DNA of 64,000 nucleotides, taken from the NCBI GenBank assembly GCA_008711135.1, contig VUAW01000006.1, forward strand, positions 143,551 to 207,550, written 5' to 3'. Below, one piece after another: positions 42,560 to 52,291 of the stretch. This DNA is from Rhodobacteraceae bacterium LNNU 3342 (GTDB taxonomy: Bacteria > Pseudomonadota > Alphaproteobacteria > Rhodobacterales > Rhodobacteraceae). The position numbers and the translations under genes are program-made. The notes below the pieces were generated by a model that was not told the origin of the DNA, did no database searches, and was given only the letters and a program-made list of their open reading frames with translations. Position 1 is the first letter of the stretch, and each line of letters opens with the position of its first letter.

Positions 42560-43582
42560 ATGAAGCTTTTCAACGTATTGGCTGCCTCCGTCGCCCTCGC
42601 CACCCTGTCGCTGCCCGCGCTTGCGCAGGACGTAACGCTGCGGGTGTCGAACTGGCTCCCCGTGTCGCATCCCATCGTCAAGGACATCCTGATGCCCTGG
42701 GCCGACCAAGTGACTCAGGCCACCGAAGGCCGCGTCGCGGTCCAGATCCTCGACGCTCCCCTCGGCCCACCGCCCGCGCATTACGACCTCGTCTCCTCCG
42801 GCGCGGCGGATGTCGCGATCTCGGTCCACGGCTACACCCCCGGCCGCTTCGTTCTCACCGAACTGCAGGAACTCCCCTTCCTCACCCCAAGTGCCGAGGT
42901 GAACTCCGTCGCCTTCTGGCGCGTGTGGGAGGAAATGCTCGCCGGCCAGAACGAACACGCGGGCGTCAAGGTGCTGGCCCTCTTCGGCCACGGCGCCGGG
43001 CACCTCTTCACCACGAACCGTCCCATCACCCCTGTCTCCGGCCTTCAGGGCGCCAAGATCCGCGTCGCGGGCGAAATCACCAACCAGCTTGTCACCAACC
43101 TCGGCATGGTCTCGCTGCAGGCGCCATCGTCCGAAAGTTACGAACTCCTGCACAACGGTGTCGCCGACGGGATCGTCTTCCCCTATGAGTCGATCCCGTT
43201 CTTCAAGCTCGAAAACGCGGTCAAGAACGCCCTCACCGTGGACGGCGGCATGTACAACGTGTCCTTCTTCATGGTCATGAACCAGGCGAAATACGACAGC
43301 CTGTCAGACGCCGACCGCGCCGCCATCGACAGCGTCTCGGGCGAAACGCTCGCCCGCATGGCCGGCCGCGCCTGGGACGAAGCCGACAAAGCCGGGCTCG
43401 AACTCCTGCAGGACAAGGTCCAGTTCACCGCCGCCGAAGGCGAGGACCTTGCCGCCCTCCAGTCCGCCGCCGACACGATCTACAAATCCGTAGCCGACAA
43501 ATACCAGGCCAAGGGCGTGGACTTCGACGCCGCCCTCGACATGTTCAAGGCGGAAATCGCGCGGGTAGAGGCCGGCGAATGA
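42560..43582 (+). CDS. TRAP transporter substrate-binding protein (DctP type)
   Basis: A 340-residue periplasmic protein starting MKLFNVLAASVALATLSLPA with signal cleavage near LAQDVT. Typical lobes are seen: WLPVSHPIVKDILMPWADQV, HYDLVSSGAADVAISVHGY and LQGAKIRVAGEITNQLV with the conserved carboxylate-binding Arg. It is the first gene of a rightward dctPQM-type unit, divergent from the ring-oxygenase operon, and probably captures the aromatic or related acid it degrades. A different initiator further upstream is not supported. Confidence 0.92.
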   Translation: MKLFNVLAASVALATLSLPALAQDVTLRVSNWLPVSHPIVKDILMPWADQVTQATEGRVAVQILDAPLGPPPAHYDLVSSGAADVAISVHGYTPGRFVLTELQELPFLTPSAEVNSVAFWRVWEEMLAGQNEHAGVKVLALFGHGAGHLFTTNRPITPVSGLQGAKIRVAGEITNQLVTNLGMVSLQAPSSESYELLHNGVADGIVFPYESIPFFKLENAVKNALTVDGGMYNVSFFMVMNQAKYDSLSDADRAAIDSVSGETLARMAGRAWDEADKAGLELLQDKVQFTAAEGEDLAALQSAADTIYKSVADKYQAKGVDFDAALDMFKAEIARVEAGE

Positions 43583-44058
43583 ACATCGAACGCGTCCGCC
43601 TGCACATGCGGACCATCGCGGCGGTCATCCTGGGGGTCCTGCTCCTGGCGCTGGCCGGCGTGACGATCATCGACGTCGTCGGGCGCTACCTCTTTGCCCG
43701 CCCCCTGTCGGGCGGCAAGGAACTGACCGAGCTTCTGGTCATGGGCGTCGTGTTCGCGGGCCTCCCCGCGATCACGCTCGACGACGGCCATGTCACTGCC
43801 GACCTCTTCACCCAAAGGTTCAGCGACCAGGGCCTGAACATCCAACTGTTCCTCGCCCGCCTCCTGTCGGGCGCGGCGCTCCTGATCGGCGGCTGGCAAC
43901 TCTGGGCCTATGGCGCCCGCATCGCCAGCTATGGCCAGACGACGCTCTACCTCAGGATCCCGCTCGGCCCGGTCGCCTATGCCGCAGCCACCATCTGCAT
44001 GGTCTCGGGCGTGATGGTGCTCCTGATGGCGCTCTTCCGCGCCTCCCGCGCCAGCTGA
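43579..44058 (+). CDS. TRAP transporter small permease (DctQ type)
   Basis: A 159-residue four-helix membrane protein starting MNIERVRLHMRTIAAVILG, with the DctQ-type VVGRYLFARPLSGGKELTEL block. It overlaps DctP by 4 bp and precedes DctM by 25 bp. It bridges the large permease to the binding protein. Regulation is shared with the whole TRAP-MarR unit. Confidence 0.9.
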   Translation: MNIERVRLHMRTIAAVILGVLLLALAGVTIIDVVGRYLFARPLSGGKELTELLVMGVVFAGLPAITLDDGHVTADLFTQRFSDQGLNIQLFLARLLSGAALLIGGWQLWAYGARIASYGQTTLYLRIPLGPVAYAAATICMVSGVMVLLMALFRASRAS

Positions 44059-44083
44059 CCAACCAACACCACGGAGACAAAGC

Positions 44084-45370
44084 ATGGATTGGCCCATCGG
44101 AATGGTCCTTCTCTTCGCATTGCTGTTCTACGGCATTCCGATCGGGTTCTCGCTGGTCATCATCGGCATCGTCGGCGTGGCCAGCATCATCGGCATCGAT
44201 CCGGCGCTGGCGATGCTGGGACAGGTCTTCTTTGACACCGCGCGCAGTTACTCGCTGTCGGTGGTGCCGCTGTTCCTGCTGATGGGCAACTTCATCGTGC
44301 AGTCCGGCGTCGCCGACGAAATCTATGACGCGGCCTACGCCTGGCTCCGCCACCGCAAGGGTGGGCTTGCCATGGCCACCATCGTGGCTTCGGGCGGCTT
44401 CGGCTCGGTCTGCGGCTCCTCGCTCGCGACGGCCGCCACGATGGGCAAGATCGCCCTGCCCGCCATGCGCCGCCACGGATACCCCGACAGCCTCGCCACC
44501 GGCAGCATCGCCGCGGGCGGCACGCTCGGCATCATCATCCCGCCTTCGGTCATCCTGGTGATCTATGGCATCCTCACGCAGCAGGACATCGGCAAGCTGT
44601 TCCTCGCCGGCATCATCCCGGGCCTCGTGGGCATCATCGGCTACATGATCGCCGTCCGCCTGTCCCTCTGGATGCGCCCGGAAAAGCTGACCGAGCTCCC
44701 CCCGCTCTCGCTCCGGGAAAAACTTATCGCAACCCGCGGTGTCCTCCCCGCGCTCCTTCTCTTCCTCGCCGTCCTCGGCGGCATCTACCTTGGCGTCTTC
44801 ACCGCGACCGAGGCTGCGGGCATGGGCGCCGGCGGCGCCATCCTGATCACCGCGCTCCGGCGCAAGCTCACGTTCCGCGCCACGCTCGCGACCCTCTTCG
44901 ACACGGGGAAAACCACGGCGGCGATGTTCTTCATCCTGATGGGCGCGCTTTACTTCATGAACTACGTCAACCTGTCGGGCCTCTCGACCGACATCAAGAC
45001 CTCGGTTCTGGCCCTAGACCTGCCGCCCATCGCGCTTCTGCTGGTGATCTCGCTGATCCTGCTGATCCTCGGCGCGCTTCTGGAAAGCTTGTCGATGATG
45101 ATGCTGGTGGTCCCGGTGCTGTTCCCCATCATCGTCGCGGTGGGCATCGACCCGATCTGGTTCGGCATCTTCATCGTGGTCGCCGCCGAACTCAGCTACA
45201 TCACCCCGCCCATGGGCATGAACGTCTTCGTCCTGCGCGTCGTGGCCAAGGACGTCCCTGTGGGCCAGATCTTTCGCGGCGTGACGCCCTTCGTGTTCAT
45301 GGATCTCGTCAGACTGTTGCTTTTAATCCTTGTGCCCGCCATGGCATTGCTGATCCCGAATTCCATGTAA
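44084..45370 (+). CDS. TRAP transporter large permease (DctM type)
   Basis: A 428-residue membrane protein with about 12 helices. Family blocks: LFLLMGNFIVQSGVADEIYD, GGFGSVCGSSLATAATMGKIALPAM, GGTLGIIIPPSVILVIYG and the final ELSYITPPMGMNVFVLRVV. It is the translocating subunit for the dctP-type protein at 42560. It precedes the MarR gene by 9 bp, so regulator and transporter are co-transcribed. Confidence 0.93.
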   Translation: MDWPIGMVLLFALLFYGIPIGFSLVIIGIVGVASIIGIDPALAMLGQVFFDTARSYSLSVVPLFLLMGNFIVQSGVADEIYDAAYAWLRHRKGGLAMATIVASGGFGSVCGSSLATAATMGKIALPAMRRHGYPDSLATGSIAAGGTLGIIIPPSVILVIYGILTQQDIGKLFLAGIIPGLVGIIGYMIAVRLSLWMRPEKLTELPPLSLREKLIATRGVLPALLLFLAVLGGIYLGVFTATEAAGMGAGGAILITALRRKLTFRATLATLFDTGKTTAAMFFILMGALYFMNYVNLSGLSTDIKTSVLALDLPPIALLLVISLILLILGALLESLSMMMLVVPVLFPIIVAVGIDPIWFGIFIVVAAELSYITPPMGMNVFVLRVVAKDVPVGQIFRGVTPFVFMDLVRLLLLILVPAMALLIPNSM

Positions 45371-45379
45371 GGCACCCCC

Positions 45380-45865
45380 ATGACCGACCAGCCCGACCGC
45401 CCTGAAACCGAAGGCTTCCTGCGCGACTACCTTCAGTTTCTCCTGGCAACTGCGAGCGGGCTGGCCAGCCACCCCTTCCACCAGCAGGCCGCCGGGGCGG
45501 GGGTCTCGGTCGCCGAATGGCGGGTCATGGCCTGCCTCTGGGACACCGACGGGCAAACGATCACCGAACTGGCCCGGCTGGCCCAGATGGAACAGTCCCG
45601 CCTGACGCGCGTGATCGAACGGATGGAAAAGCGCGGCTATGTCACCCGCACCCGCAACGACGACGACCGGCGCAAGGTCTACGTCTGGCTCGCCCCCCAA
45701 GGCGCCGAAATCGCGGAAAACCTGGTCCAGCGCGCCAAAGTGCAAGAAGCAGAGTTCCTCAGGGAACACCTGACCGTGGCCGAAGGCCAGCGCCTGAAGG
45801 TCCTGCTGTCCAAGTTGATCCACAGCGCCAGCAAGGACAACCCCGACGCCATCCGCCGCGCGTGA
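45380..45865 (+). CDS. MarR family transcriptional regulator
   Basis: A 161-residue winged-helix protein. The core WRVMACLWDTDGQTITELARLAQMEQSRLTRVIERMEKRGYVTRTRNDDDRRKVYVWLAPQG covers the helix-turn-helix and wing at about 40-105. It is the last gene of the TRAP unit. The likely targets are the two ATGA-N4-TCAT dyads in the divergent promoter; the ligand is probably the aromatic acid or its CoA ester. It differs from the first MarR (22750-23268) in sequence and in predicted operator. Confidence 0.9.
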   Translation: MTDQPDRPETEGFLRDYLQFLLATASGLASHPFHQQAAGAGVSVAEWRVMACLWDTDGQTITELARLAQMEQSRLTRVIERMEKRGYVTRTRNDDDRRKVYVWLAPQGAEIAENLVQRAKVQEAEFLREHLTVAEGQRLKVLLSKLIHSASKDNPDAIRRA

Positions 45866-45871
45866 AACGCG

Positions 45872-45898
45872 GGCGGCGGTGGCAGAACCTCCGCCGCC
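45872..45898. terminator. Bidirectional GC stem-loop between convergent marR and hydrolase genes
   Basis: Arms GGCGGCGGTGG and CCTCCGCCGCC pair with one internal mismatch around a 5-base loop, 6 bp after the marR stop and 8 bp before the convergent hydrolase stop. Confidence 0.65.
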
Positions 45899-45905
45899 GG
45901 CCAGA

Positions 45906-47807
45906 TCACGCCCTCAACAGCCCCCGGTCCGCCACCTGCAACCGCAGCCGCGATGGCCGGTCCTTGTTGACGAACACCGTGTTCACCGCCACCCGCCGCC
46001 GGCGCGAGGTGCCCTCCGGCTCGCCGGTATTCGGGTTCACGTCATACTTAGGGAAGTTCGAGGACGAGATGTCCAGCCGAATCCGGTGCCCCTTCTTGAA
46101 CAGGTTCGCCGTGGCAAAGGGCCGGATGGTGATGCGGAACACCTCCCCCTCACCGATCGGCTCCGGCCGGTCAAAACCGTTGCGATACCGGCAGCGGAAA
46201 ATCCCATCGGTGATGTTGAGCGCATAGCCCCGCGGATAGTCGTCACAGGGCGGATAGACGTCCACCAGCTTGGCGGTGAAATCCGTATCCGGCGCGTCGG
46301 ACGTCACCCAAAGCTCCACCTCCACCGGCCCCGCGACCAGCGTATCCTCAGCCAAAGGCTCCGTCTCGAACGACAGCACATCGGGCCGCGCCGACAGCGG
46401 CATCCCCGGCCGCGTGCAGCCAAAGAACGCCTCATCCTCCACCTGGTTGAACCCCCCTCCGGTAAACACCGGTTCACCCGAGGTCAGCGACCCCCCAATC
46501 GTCGGCACCGGGTTTGCAGGATCGAAATCATAGCTGATCGCCCCCTCCCCCATCGCCGGATCAACGGTCAGCCCCATGTCCGCCCGCAGGTACAGGTCCA
46601 GTGGCGCGGCCTCCGGCACCGGCCAGTCGGTTGCAGTGATCCACTGCCCGCCATGGTTCAGGTTGCCCGCCTCGGTCCGCCCGCCGGGGCCGGTACCCAT
46701 GACGAACAGATGCACCTTCGCACCCGCATCCGCCTCCGCGCCTTTCAGCCAGCGGTCGAACCACTTGATGCGATAGGCCAGCCAGTCTTCATCCACCTGC
46801 CCGTCAAAGGCCGCCGCCGGCCCGAAGTCCACGTCCCCGAACACGCTGCGCGACCGGTTGCCATGGGTCCACGGCCCCATGATCAGCACCAGCGGCCGGT
46901 CCGGATCGCCCTTCAGCCCCTCGTAATTCTCCAGCGTGGTCTGCACATAGGCGTCATACCAGCTCGACATGAAGATGGTCGCAGCCTTGGGGAAGCTGTC
47001 GTAATAGCCCGCCGCATAGATGCCGACCTTCTTCCAGAAGTCGTCAAAGGTCCCTCGCTGCCACTGCTCCAGCAGGTAATCCTCATACTCCGGGTTCCAG
47101 CGCACCGGCGACCGGCCCTTGCCCCAGGGCATCACCCGGAACCAGTCCATCAGGCTTTCCGCCGCCACCGCCGGCTTCACCCGCGGATCGGTCAGGGCCG
47201 CGCCCCCCTCCATCGCCCTGTGATAGGCCCAGGTCGCCTGCTTCAGCTCGAACGCGCCACCCTGCCGGATGCCGCAGGTAAAGGCGTTGGAAAACCCACC
47301 CGAATCCACCGCCATGCACACCAGCCCCGGCGGGTTCAGGCAGGCCGCCGCCATCTGCGTATGCGCGTCATAGGACAGGCCCATCATGCCGACCTTGCCG
47401 TTGCACCAGGGCTGCGCCACGATCCATTCCAGCGTGTCGAACCCGTCCTCGCCTTCCGACAGGTACTTGGTGAAATGCCCCTCGGACGCATAGCGCCCCC
47501 GGCAATCCTGCCAGATGACGACATATCCCAGCCGCGCCAGCTTCACCGCCAGTTCGGGTCGGGTCATCGGCTCCGGCCGCGCCACGGAAAGCTCGGTCCG
47601 GGGGGTGCCGGCCTTGTCATAGGGCGTCCGTTCAAGGATCACCGGCAGCGCCCCCGCCATGTTCGCGGGCCGATAGACGTCGGTGGCCAGATGCACGCCG
47701 TCCCGCATCCGCACCATGACGTTGAAATCGACGATCACGTCATCCGGCAGGCCCGGAATACCGGCCACGGATGTGGCCGGCGCAGTGTTCACAAGGGTAT
47801 CGGTCAA
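45906..47807 (-). CDS. CocE/NonD family hydrolase (X-Pro dipeptidyl-peptidase S15 type)
   Basis: A 633-residue serine hydrolase. The nucleophile elbow lies in GKVGMMGLSYDAHTQMAA (around residue 160); MRDGVHLATDVYRP and the C-terminal beta jelly-roll with RLDISSSNFPKYDVNPNTGEP are standard for the CocE/NonD group. Members cleave esters or acyl-peptide bonds, such as cocaine, glutaryl-7-ACA or X-Pro. No clear signal peptide is seen, so it probably acts in the cytoplasm on the ligand brought in by the ABC transporter whose genes precede it. It overlaps the binding-protein gene by 4 bp. Confidence 0.92.
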   Translation of the reverse strand: MTDTLVNTAPATSVAGIPGLPDDVIVDFNVMVRMRDGVHLATDVYRPANMAGALPVILERTPYDKAGTPRTELSVARPEPMTRPELAVKLARLGYVVIWQDCRGRYASEGHFTKYLSEGEDGFDTLEWIVAQPWCNGKVGMMGLSYDAHTQMAAACLNPPGLVCMAVDSGGFSNAFTCGIRQGGAFELKQATWAYHRAMEGGAALTDPRVKPAVAAESLMDWFRVMPWGKGRSPVRWNPEYEDYLLEQWQRGTFDDFWKKVGIYAAGYYDSFPKAATIFMSSWYDAYVQTTLENYEGLKGDPDRPLVLIMGPWTHGNRSRSVFGDVDFGPAAAFDGQVDEDWLAYRIKWFDRWLKGAEADAGAKVHLFVMGTGPGGRTEAGNLNHGGQWITATDWPVPEAAPLDLYLRADMGLTVDPAMGEGAISYDFDPANPVPTIGGSLTSGEPVFTGGGFNQVEDEAFFGCTRPGMPLSARPDVLSFETEPLAEDTLVAGPVEVELWVTSDAPDTDFTAKLVDVYPPCDDYPRGYALNITDGIFRCRYRNGFDRPEPIGEGEVFRITIRPFATANLFKKGHRIRLDISSSNFPKYDVNPNTGEPEGTSRRRRVAVNTVFVNKDRPSRLRLQVADRGLLRA

Positions 47808-49378
47808 TTTTCAGCCCTTACGTCTGTGGCAACGGTGCGCTCGGCAAGGTTCGGGGTAAAGTCGATCCCCTCCTTCGACGCCCAGTAAACCCGCTGGAAG
47901 TACAGCGGCACGATGGCCTGGTCCTCCATGGCGATCCGGGTCGCCTCGGCCAGCTTCTCGTTGCGCAGGTCGGGATCGAATTCCTGCACGGCCTCGTTCA
48001 GCGCCGCGTCGAATTCCGGGTTGGAATAGCGCATCCGGTTGAACCCGCCGGTGCCCGCATCCGTATCCCGCGTCTGCAACAGCGCGCGCAGGTTCGCCTC
48101 GGCATTCGGCGTCGATGCCCCAAGCGAGAACACAAACGCCCCGTATTCCCCGTTGGTCGCCGCGCCCGCATAGACGTTATAGGGCTGCGTCACCACGCCG
48201 TTCACCTGCAATCCGCCGCGCGCCAGCATCTGCCCCATCGCTTGCGCGATGTCCCCGTCCCCCGGGAACCGGTTGTTCGAGGAATAGAGCGTGATCCCGA
48301 ACCCGTCCGGGAAGCCCGCCTCGGCCAGCAGCTCGCGCGCCCGCGCCGGGTCTGCCGGCTGGGGCTGCAACTCCGGCACATGGCCGCCCAGCACCTCCGG
48401 CACGATCTGGGCCGAGGCGACAGCCGCCCCGCTCAGGATGCGGTCGATGATCAGCTGCCGGTCGATCATGTGCGAAATCGCCCGGCGCACATTGGCGTCG
48501 CGGAACGGGTTCGGCTCGATCGGCTGGCCCTGCGCGTCCACCACGCCCGGCGCCGTATCATCCCGCATCGACAGCGCGAGGTAAACCAGCCGCCCCGAAT
48601 CCACCCCATAGACCTTGAGGCCCTGCGTCCCTTCCAGCCGCGCCACGTCCGAAGGCGACACCGCGTCGATCAGGTCCACCGACCCCGACAGCAACGCCGC
48701 CGTCCGCGCCGCGTCATTGCTGATGAACCGGAACTCGACCGTCTCGTAATCCGGCGCCTCGCCCCAATAGTCATCGAACCGTTCCACCGTCAGCGACTCC
48801 GCCGGGCGCCAGTTGACGAACTTGTAGGGGCCGGTGCCAACCGCCGCCCGGCCTGCGTTGAAGTCGTCGATCGTCGCCCCCTCGGCCGCGGCCTTGGACA
48901 CGATGAACACCCGACCCAGCTGCTCCATCAGCGCGGGGTTCGGCGCATGGGTGGTGATGCGGATCGTGTGGTCATCCACCTTCTCGACCGAGGCGATGGA
49001 ACTCACCATGTCGGTAAAGGGCGCGGGGCTGTTCGGGATGTCGTTCACCCGTTCCAGCGAAAACACCACGTCATCGGCGGTGAAGTCCGACCCGTCGTGG
49101 AACTTCACCCCCTCGCGCAGGCGGATCTCCCAGTTCAGCTCGTCCAGGTTCTCCCACTCGGTGGCAAGGCCCGGATGCATCTGCAGGTTTTCGTCGGTCA
49201 GCAGCAGCGGCTCAAAGATGTTGTCCGCCGTCATCTGGTTGTTGCCGGTGCGCGAAAAATGCGGATCGATCGCCGAAGGCTCGGTCGCCCGCCCGATCAC
49301 CAGATCGGCGGCAAAGGCGGGCGTCAGGCTGGTCGTCGCCAGAAGCACCCCGGCAAGGGCGGCGCGGAACTTCATCAT
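47804..49378 (-). CDS. Oligopeptide-type ABC transporter substrate-binding protein (SBP family 5)
   Basis: A 524-residue periplasmic protein. The signal peptide MMKFRAALAGVLLATTSLTPAF precedes the family opening PSAIDPHFSRTGNNQMTADNIFEP. The mid-lobe motif RAAVGTGPYKFVNWRPAES and the DANVRRAISHMIDRQ block are typical. It lies unusually late in its operon, after the ATPases, and overlaps both the DppF-type ATPase and the hydrolase. The ligand may be an ester or peptide cleaved by the CocE-type enzyme. It is similar in pattern to the first SBP-5 protein at 5120-6721. Confidence 0.93.
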   Translation of the reverse strand: MMKFRAALAGVLLATTSLTPAFAADLVIGRATEPSAIDPHFSRTGNNQMTADNIFEPLLLTDENLQMHPGLATEWENLDELNWEIRLREGVKFHDGSDFTADDVVFSLERVNDIPNSPAPFTDMVSSIASVEKVDDHTIRITTHAPNPALMEQLGRVFIVSKAAAEGATIDDFNAGRAAVGTGPYKFVNWRPAESLTVERFDDYWGEAPDYETVEFRFISNDAARTAALLSGSVDLIDAVSPSDVARLEGTQGLKVYGVDSGRLVYLALSMRDDTAPGVVDAQGQPIEPNPFRDANVRRAISHMIDRQLIIDRILSGAAVASAQIVPEVLGGHVPELQPQPADPARARELLAEAGFPDGFGITLYSSNNRFPGDGDIAQAMGQMLARGGLQVNGVVTQPYNVYAGAATNGEYGAFVFSLGASTPNAEANLRALLQTRDTDAGTGGFNRMRYSNPEFDAALNEAVQEFDPDLRNEKLAEATRIAMEDQAIVPLYFQRVYWASKEGIDFTPNLAERTVATDVRAEN

Positions 49379-50418
49379 GCTGTCTTCTCCCTGTTATCGG
49401 TCTGGGTAAATCGCGGCCTCTCGGCCAGGTCGTTCAGATGGCAGGCGCTCTCTTGCCCGCCCCCCACGGCGATCAGCGCCGGGCGCTCCACCCGGCAGCG
49501 GTCCATGGCAAAGGGGCAGCGCGGATGGAAATGGCACCCCGAGGGCGGGTTGATCGGCGACGGGATCTCCCCCTTCACCGGCTGAAAGCTGCGGTGCCGC
49601 CGGTCGATGCGCGGCACCTCCTCCAGCAGCGCGGCGGTATAGGGATGGTTCGGCGCGGCAAAGATCGCCTCGGTCGGCCCGCTTTCCACCACGCGCCCCA
49701 GGTACATGATCACCACCCGGTCTGCGATGTGATGCACCACGCTCAGGTCATGGCTGATAAACAGGTAGGTCAGGTCGAGATCCTGCCGCAGCTGCATGAA
49801 CAGGTTGATGACCTGCGCCTGGATGGAAATATCCAGCGCCGCGATGCTCTCGTCACAGACCAGGAACTCCGGGTTGACCGCCAGCGCCCGGGCAATCCCG
49901 ATCCGCTGCCGCTGTCCCCCCGAAAACTGGTGCGGAAACCGGTCGCGCATGGACGGGTCCAACCCCACCTTCTCCAACAGCCCCGCGACCAGCGCCGCCT
50001 TGTCCTTGCGCGGGATCAGCCCATGCGCCACCGGCGCCTCGCCGATGATGTCCACCACCCGCTTGCGGGGGTTCAGCGACGACATCGGGTCCTGAAAGAT
50101 GATCTGCGTGTCCAGCCGCGCCTGCCGCGCCTCCTGCCCGCGCAATCTGGCCCGGTCCTTTCCACGAAACCGCACGGTCCCCTCGCTCGGCGGCAACATC
50201 CCGGCGATGATCCGGCCCAAGGTGGACTTCCCGCACCCGGATTCCCCCACCAGCCCCACGACCTCGCCCCGCCGGATGGCCAGGTTCACCCCGTCCAGCG
50301 CATGCACCACCCTGCGCGTATCCCTTGCCCCCAGCTTCACCGCAATGCGCTCGGCCAAATCAGGCTCGGTGGTAAAGCGGCGCGAAACGCCAACAGCCTC
50401 GGCAAAGACCTCGCTCAT
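49375..50418 (-). CDS. Oligopeptide-type ABC transporter ATP-binding protein (DppF/OppF type)
   Basis: A 347-residue ATPase starting [20 protein letters not shown], with the start at 50418 overlapping the upstream ATPase stop. Walker A GESGCGKST, Q-loop QIIFQDPMSSLNPRKR, signature FSGGQRQR, Walker B FLVCDES and the switch FISHD are present, followed by the C-terminal FHPRCPFAMDRC cysteine region. The Walker B glutamate context is CDESIAALD, a common variant. Confidence 0.93.
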   Translation of the reverse strand: MSEVFAEAVGVSRRFTTEPDLAERIAVKLGARDTRRVVHALDGVNLAIRRGEVVGLVGESGCGKSTLGRIIAGMLPPSEGTVRFRGKDRARLRGQEARQARLDTQIIFQDPMSSLNPRKRVVDIIGEAPVAHGLIPRKDKAALVAGLLEKVGLDPSMRDRFPHQFSGGQRQRIGIARALAVNPEFLVCDESIAALDISIQAQVINLFMQLRQDLDLTYLFISHDLSVVHHIADRVVIMYLGRVVESGPTEAIFAAPNHPYTAALLEEVPRIDRRHRSFQPVKGEIPSPINPPSGCHFHPRCPFAMDRCRVERPALIAVGGGQESACHLNDLAERPRFTQTDNREKTA

Positions 50419-51377
50419 GCCCGGCCCTCCATGTTGCGCGGATGAAAACAGCGCCAGCGGTGCACGCCCTCCGACTCCGGCGGCTCCTGCAAACACCGGT
50501 CGGTGGCATGATCGCAGCGGGTGCGGAACGCACAGCCCTGGGGCCGCTGCAGCGGCGGCGGTGCGGCCCCCCGGATCTGGCGCAGCGGCTTGCCCCGCTC
50601 GTTCGCCAGCGGCGCCGAATTCACCAGCCCCTGCGTATAGGGATGGCGCGGGTGGTCCAGCACCTCGTCCACCGGCCCCTGTTCGACGATCTTCCCCGCG
50701 TACATCACCGCCACCCGGTCGGCCAAGCCCGCCACAACGCCAAGGTCATGGCTGATCCAGATCAGCCCCATCCCCAGTTCCCGGCACAGCTTCTGCACCT
50801 GCGCCAGGATCTGGGCCTGAATGGTCACGTCCAGCGCCGTCGTCGGCTCGTCTGCTATGATCAGGTCCGGCCGGTGCAACAGCGCGATGGCAATCGCCAC
50901 CCGCTGCCGCATGCCCCCCGAAAACTCGTGCGGATAGCTCTCGATCCGCCGCGCTGCATCCGGGATGCCCACCATCTCCAGCGCCTCGACCGACCGGCGC
51001 AGCGCCTCTGCCCGCCCCACTTTCTCATGGGCCAGAACCGTTTCCACCATATGCGTCCTGATCGACAGCACCGGGTTCAGCGTCATCATCGGGTCCTGAA
51101 AGATCATCGCGATCCGGTTCCCGCGCAGCTGCCGCAGCCGCCGTTCCGGCGCACCCAGCAGATCCTCACCGTTGAACAGGATCTGCCCGCCCACGTTGCG
51201 CCCGGGCGGATCGACCAGCCCGATGATCGAAAACCCGGTGATCGACTTGCCCGACCCGGATTCGCCGACCAGCCCCACGATCTCGCCCCGGTTCACGGTC
51301 AGGCTCACGCCATCCACCGCCTTCACCACCCCCGCGGGCGTGAAGAAATGCGTCTGAAGCTCTCTCAGATCCAGCAT
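50415..51377 (-). CDS. Oligopeptide-type ABC transporter ATP-binding protein (DppD/OppD type)
   Basis: A 320-residue ATPase. The start at 51377 ([12 protein letters not shown]) has an AGGGGGG ribosome site; an in-frame ATG at 51392 that overlaps the permease stop is possible. Walker [10 protein letters not shown]-loop [11 protein letters not shown], signature FSGGMRQR, Walker B DLIIADEP and WISHD are intact. The C-terminal [14 protein letters not shown] cysteines match the 4Fe-4S-type extension of the family. It pairs with the DppF-type ATPase directly downstream. Confidence 0.92.
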   Translation of the reverse strand: MLDLRELQTHFFTPAGVVKAVDGVSLTVNRGEIVGLVGESGSGKSITGFSIIGLVDPPGRNVGGQILFNGEDLLGAPERRLRQLRGNRIAMIFQDPMMTLNPVLSIRTHMVETVLAHEKVGRAEALRRSVEALEMVGIPDAARRIESYPHEFSGGMRQRVAIAIALLHRPDLIIADEPTTALDVTIQAQILAQVQKLCRELGMGLIWISHDLGVVAGLADRVAVMYAGKIVEQGPVDEVLDHPRHPYTQGLVNSAPLANERGKPLRQIRGAAPPPLQRPQGCAFRTRCDHATDRCLQEPPESEGVHRWRCFHPRNMEGRA

Positions 51378-51388
51378 CGCATCCCCCC

Positions 51389-52291
51389 TCATTTCACCAG
51401 CCTCGGGTTCAGAACCTCGCGCAGCCGGTCCCCCACGATGTTGATGCTGAACACTAGAAGCAGCAGCAAAAGCCCCGGAAACACGCTGATCCAGTAAAGC
51501 CCGGCCAGCAGCACCTGGTACCCATTGGAAATCAGCAGCCCCAGCGACGGCTCGGTGATCGGCAAGCCGATCCCAAGGAAGGACAGCGTCGCCTCGGCCG
51601 CAATGGCGCTTGCCACCTGAATGGTGCCGATGACGATCAGCGGCGGCAGGCAGTTCGGCAACAGATGCCCGAACAGGATGCGCCAATGCGACAGGCCCAG
51701 ACAGCGCGCGGCTTCGACATAATCCCGGTTCACCTCTACCAGCGCCGCCGCCCGCGCCGCCCGCGCGAAATAGGCCCATTGCACGAAGACCAGCGCCAGG
51801 ATCACCTTCCACACGCCCTGCCCGAAAATCGCCAGGATCATCAGCGCCACAAGGATCGTCGGAAAGCCCAGCATCAGGTCCACGAACCGCATCAGGAACG
51901 CGTCCCACCGCCCGCCCGCATAGGCCGCGATCAATCCCAGCGAGGCGCCGATGGCCAGCGCCAGCCCGCCCGCGATCAACCCCACCCCCAGTGAGGTGCG
52001 CAGCCCGTACAGCATCGCCGACAGCATGTCGCGCCCCTGCCCGTCGGTGCCCAGCACATAGATCATGCCGGTATAGCCTTCCGACATCGGCGGCAGGCGG
52101 CTGTCGAACACGTCGATCTGCATCAGGTCATAGGGGTTCTGCGGCGCGATCCACGGCGCAAACACCGCCGCCCCGATCAGCATCACACAAACCACCAGCG
52201 CGATCGTCGCCTTGGTGCTGCGCAGGATCCCGTTGATCGAGGCGGCGACGATGCCCTCCCCCATCCGCGTAGGAAGTCGAAGCACAGCCAT
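51389..52291 (-). CDS. Oligopeptide-type ABC transporter permease (DppC type)
   Basis: A 300-residue permease of normal length. The first helix is at about 28-48, the periplasmic link is short (RLPP at 65, LGTD at 80), the EAA loop reads DYVEAARCLGLSHWRI, and the protein ends DRLREVLNPRLVK. It overlaps the DppB gene by one base (TGATG). It lacks the roughly 106-residue insert of the homologue at 1473-2651 and so serves as its internal reference. Confidence 0.93.
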   Translation of the reverse strand: MAVLRLPTRMGEGIVAASINGILRSTKATIALVVCVMLIGAAVFAPWIAPQNPYDLMQIDVFDSRLPPMSEGYTGMIYVLGTDGQGRDMLSAMLYGLRTSLGVGLIAGGLALAIGASLGLIAAYAGGRWDAFLMRFVDLMLGFPTILVALMILAIFGQGVWKVILALVFVQWAYFARAARAAALVEVNRDYVEAARCLGLSHWRILFGHLLPNCLPPLIVIGTIQVASAIAAEATLSFLGIGLPITEPSLGLLISNGYQVLLAGLYWISVFPGLLLLLLVFSINIVGDRLREVLNPRLVK

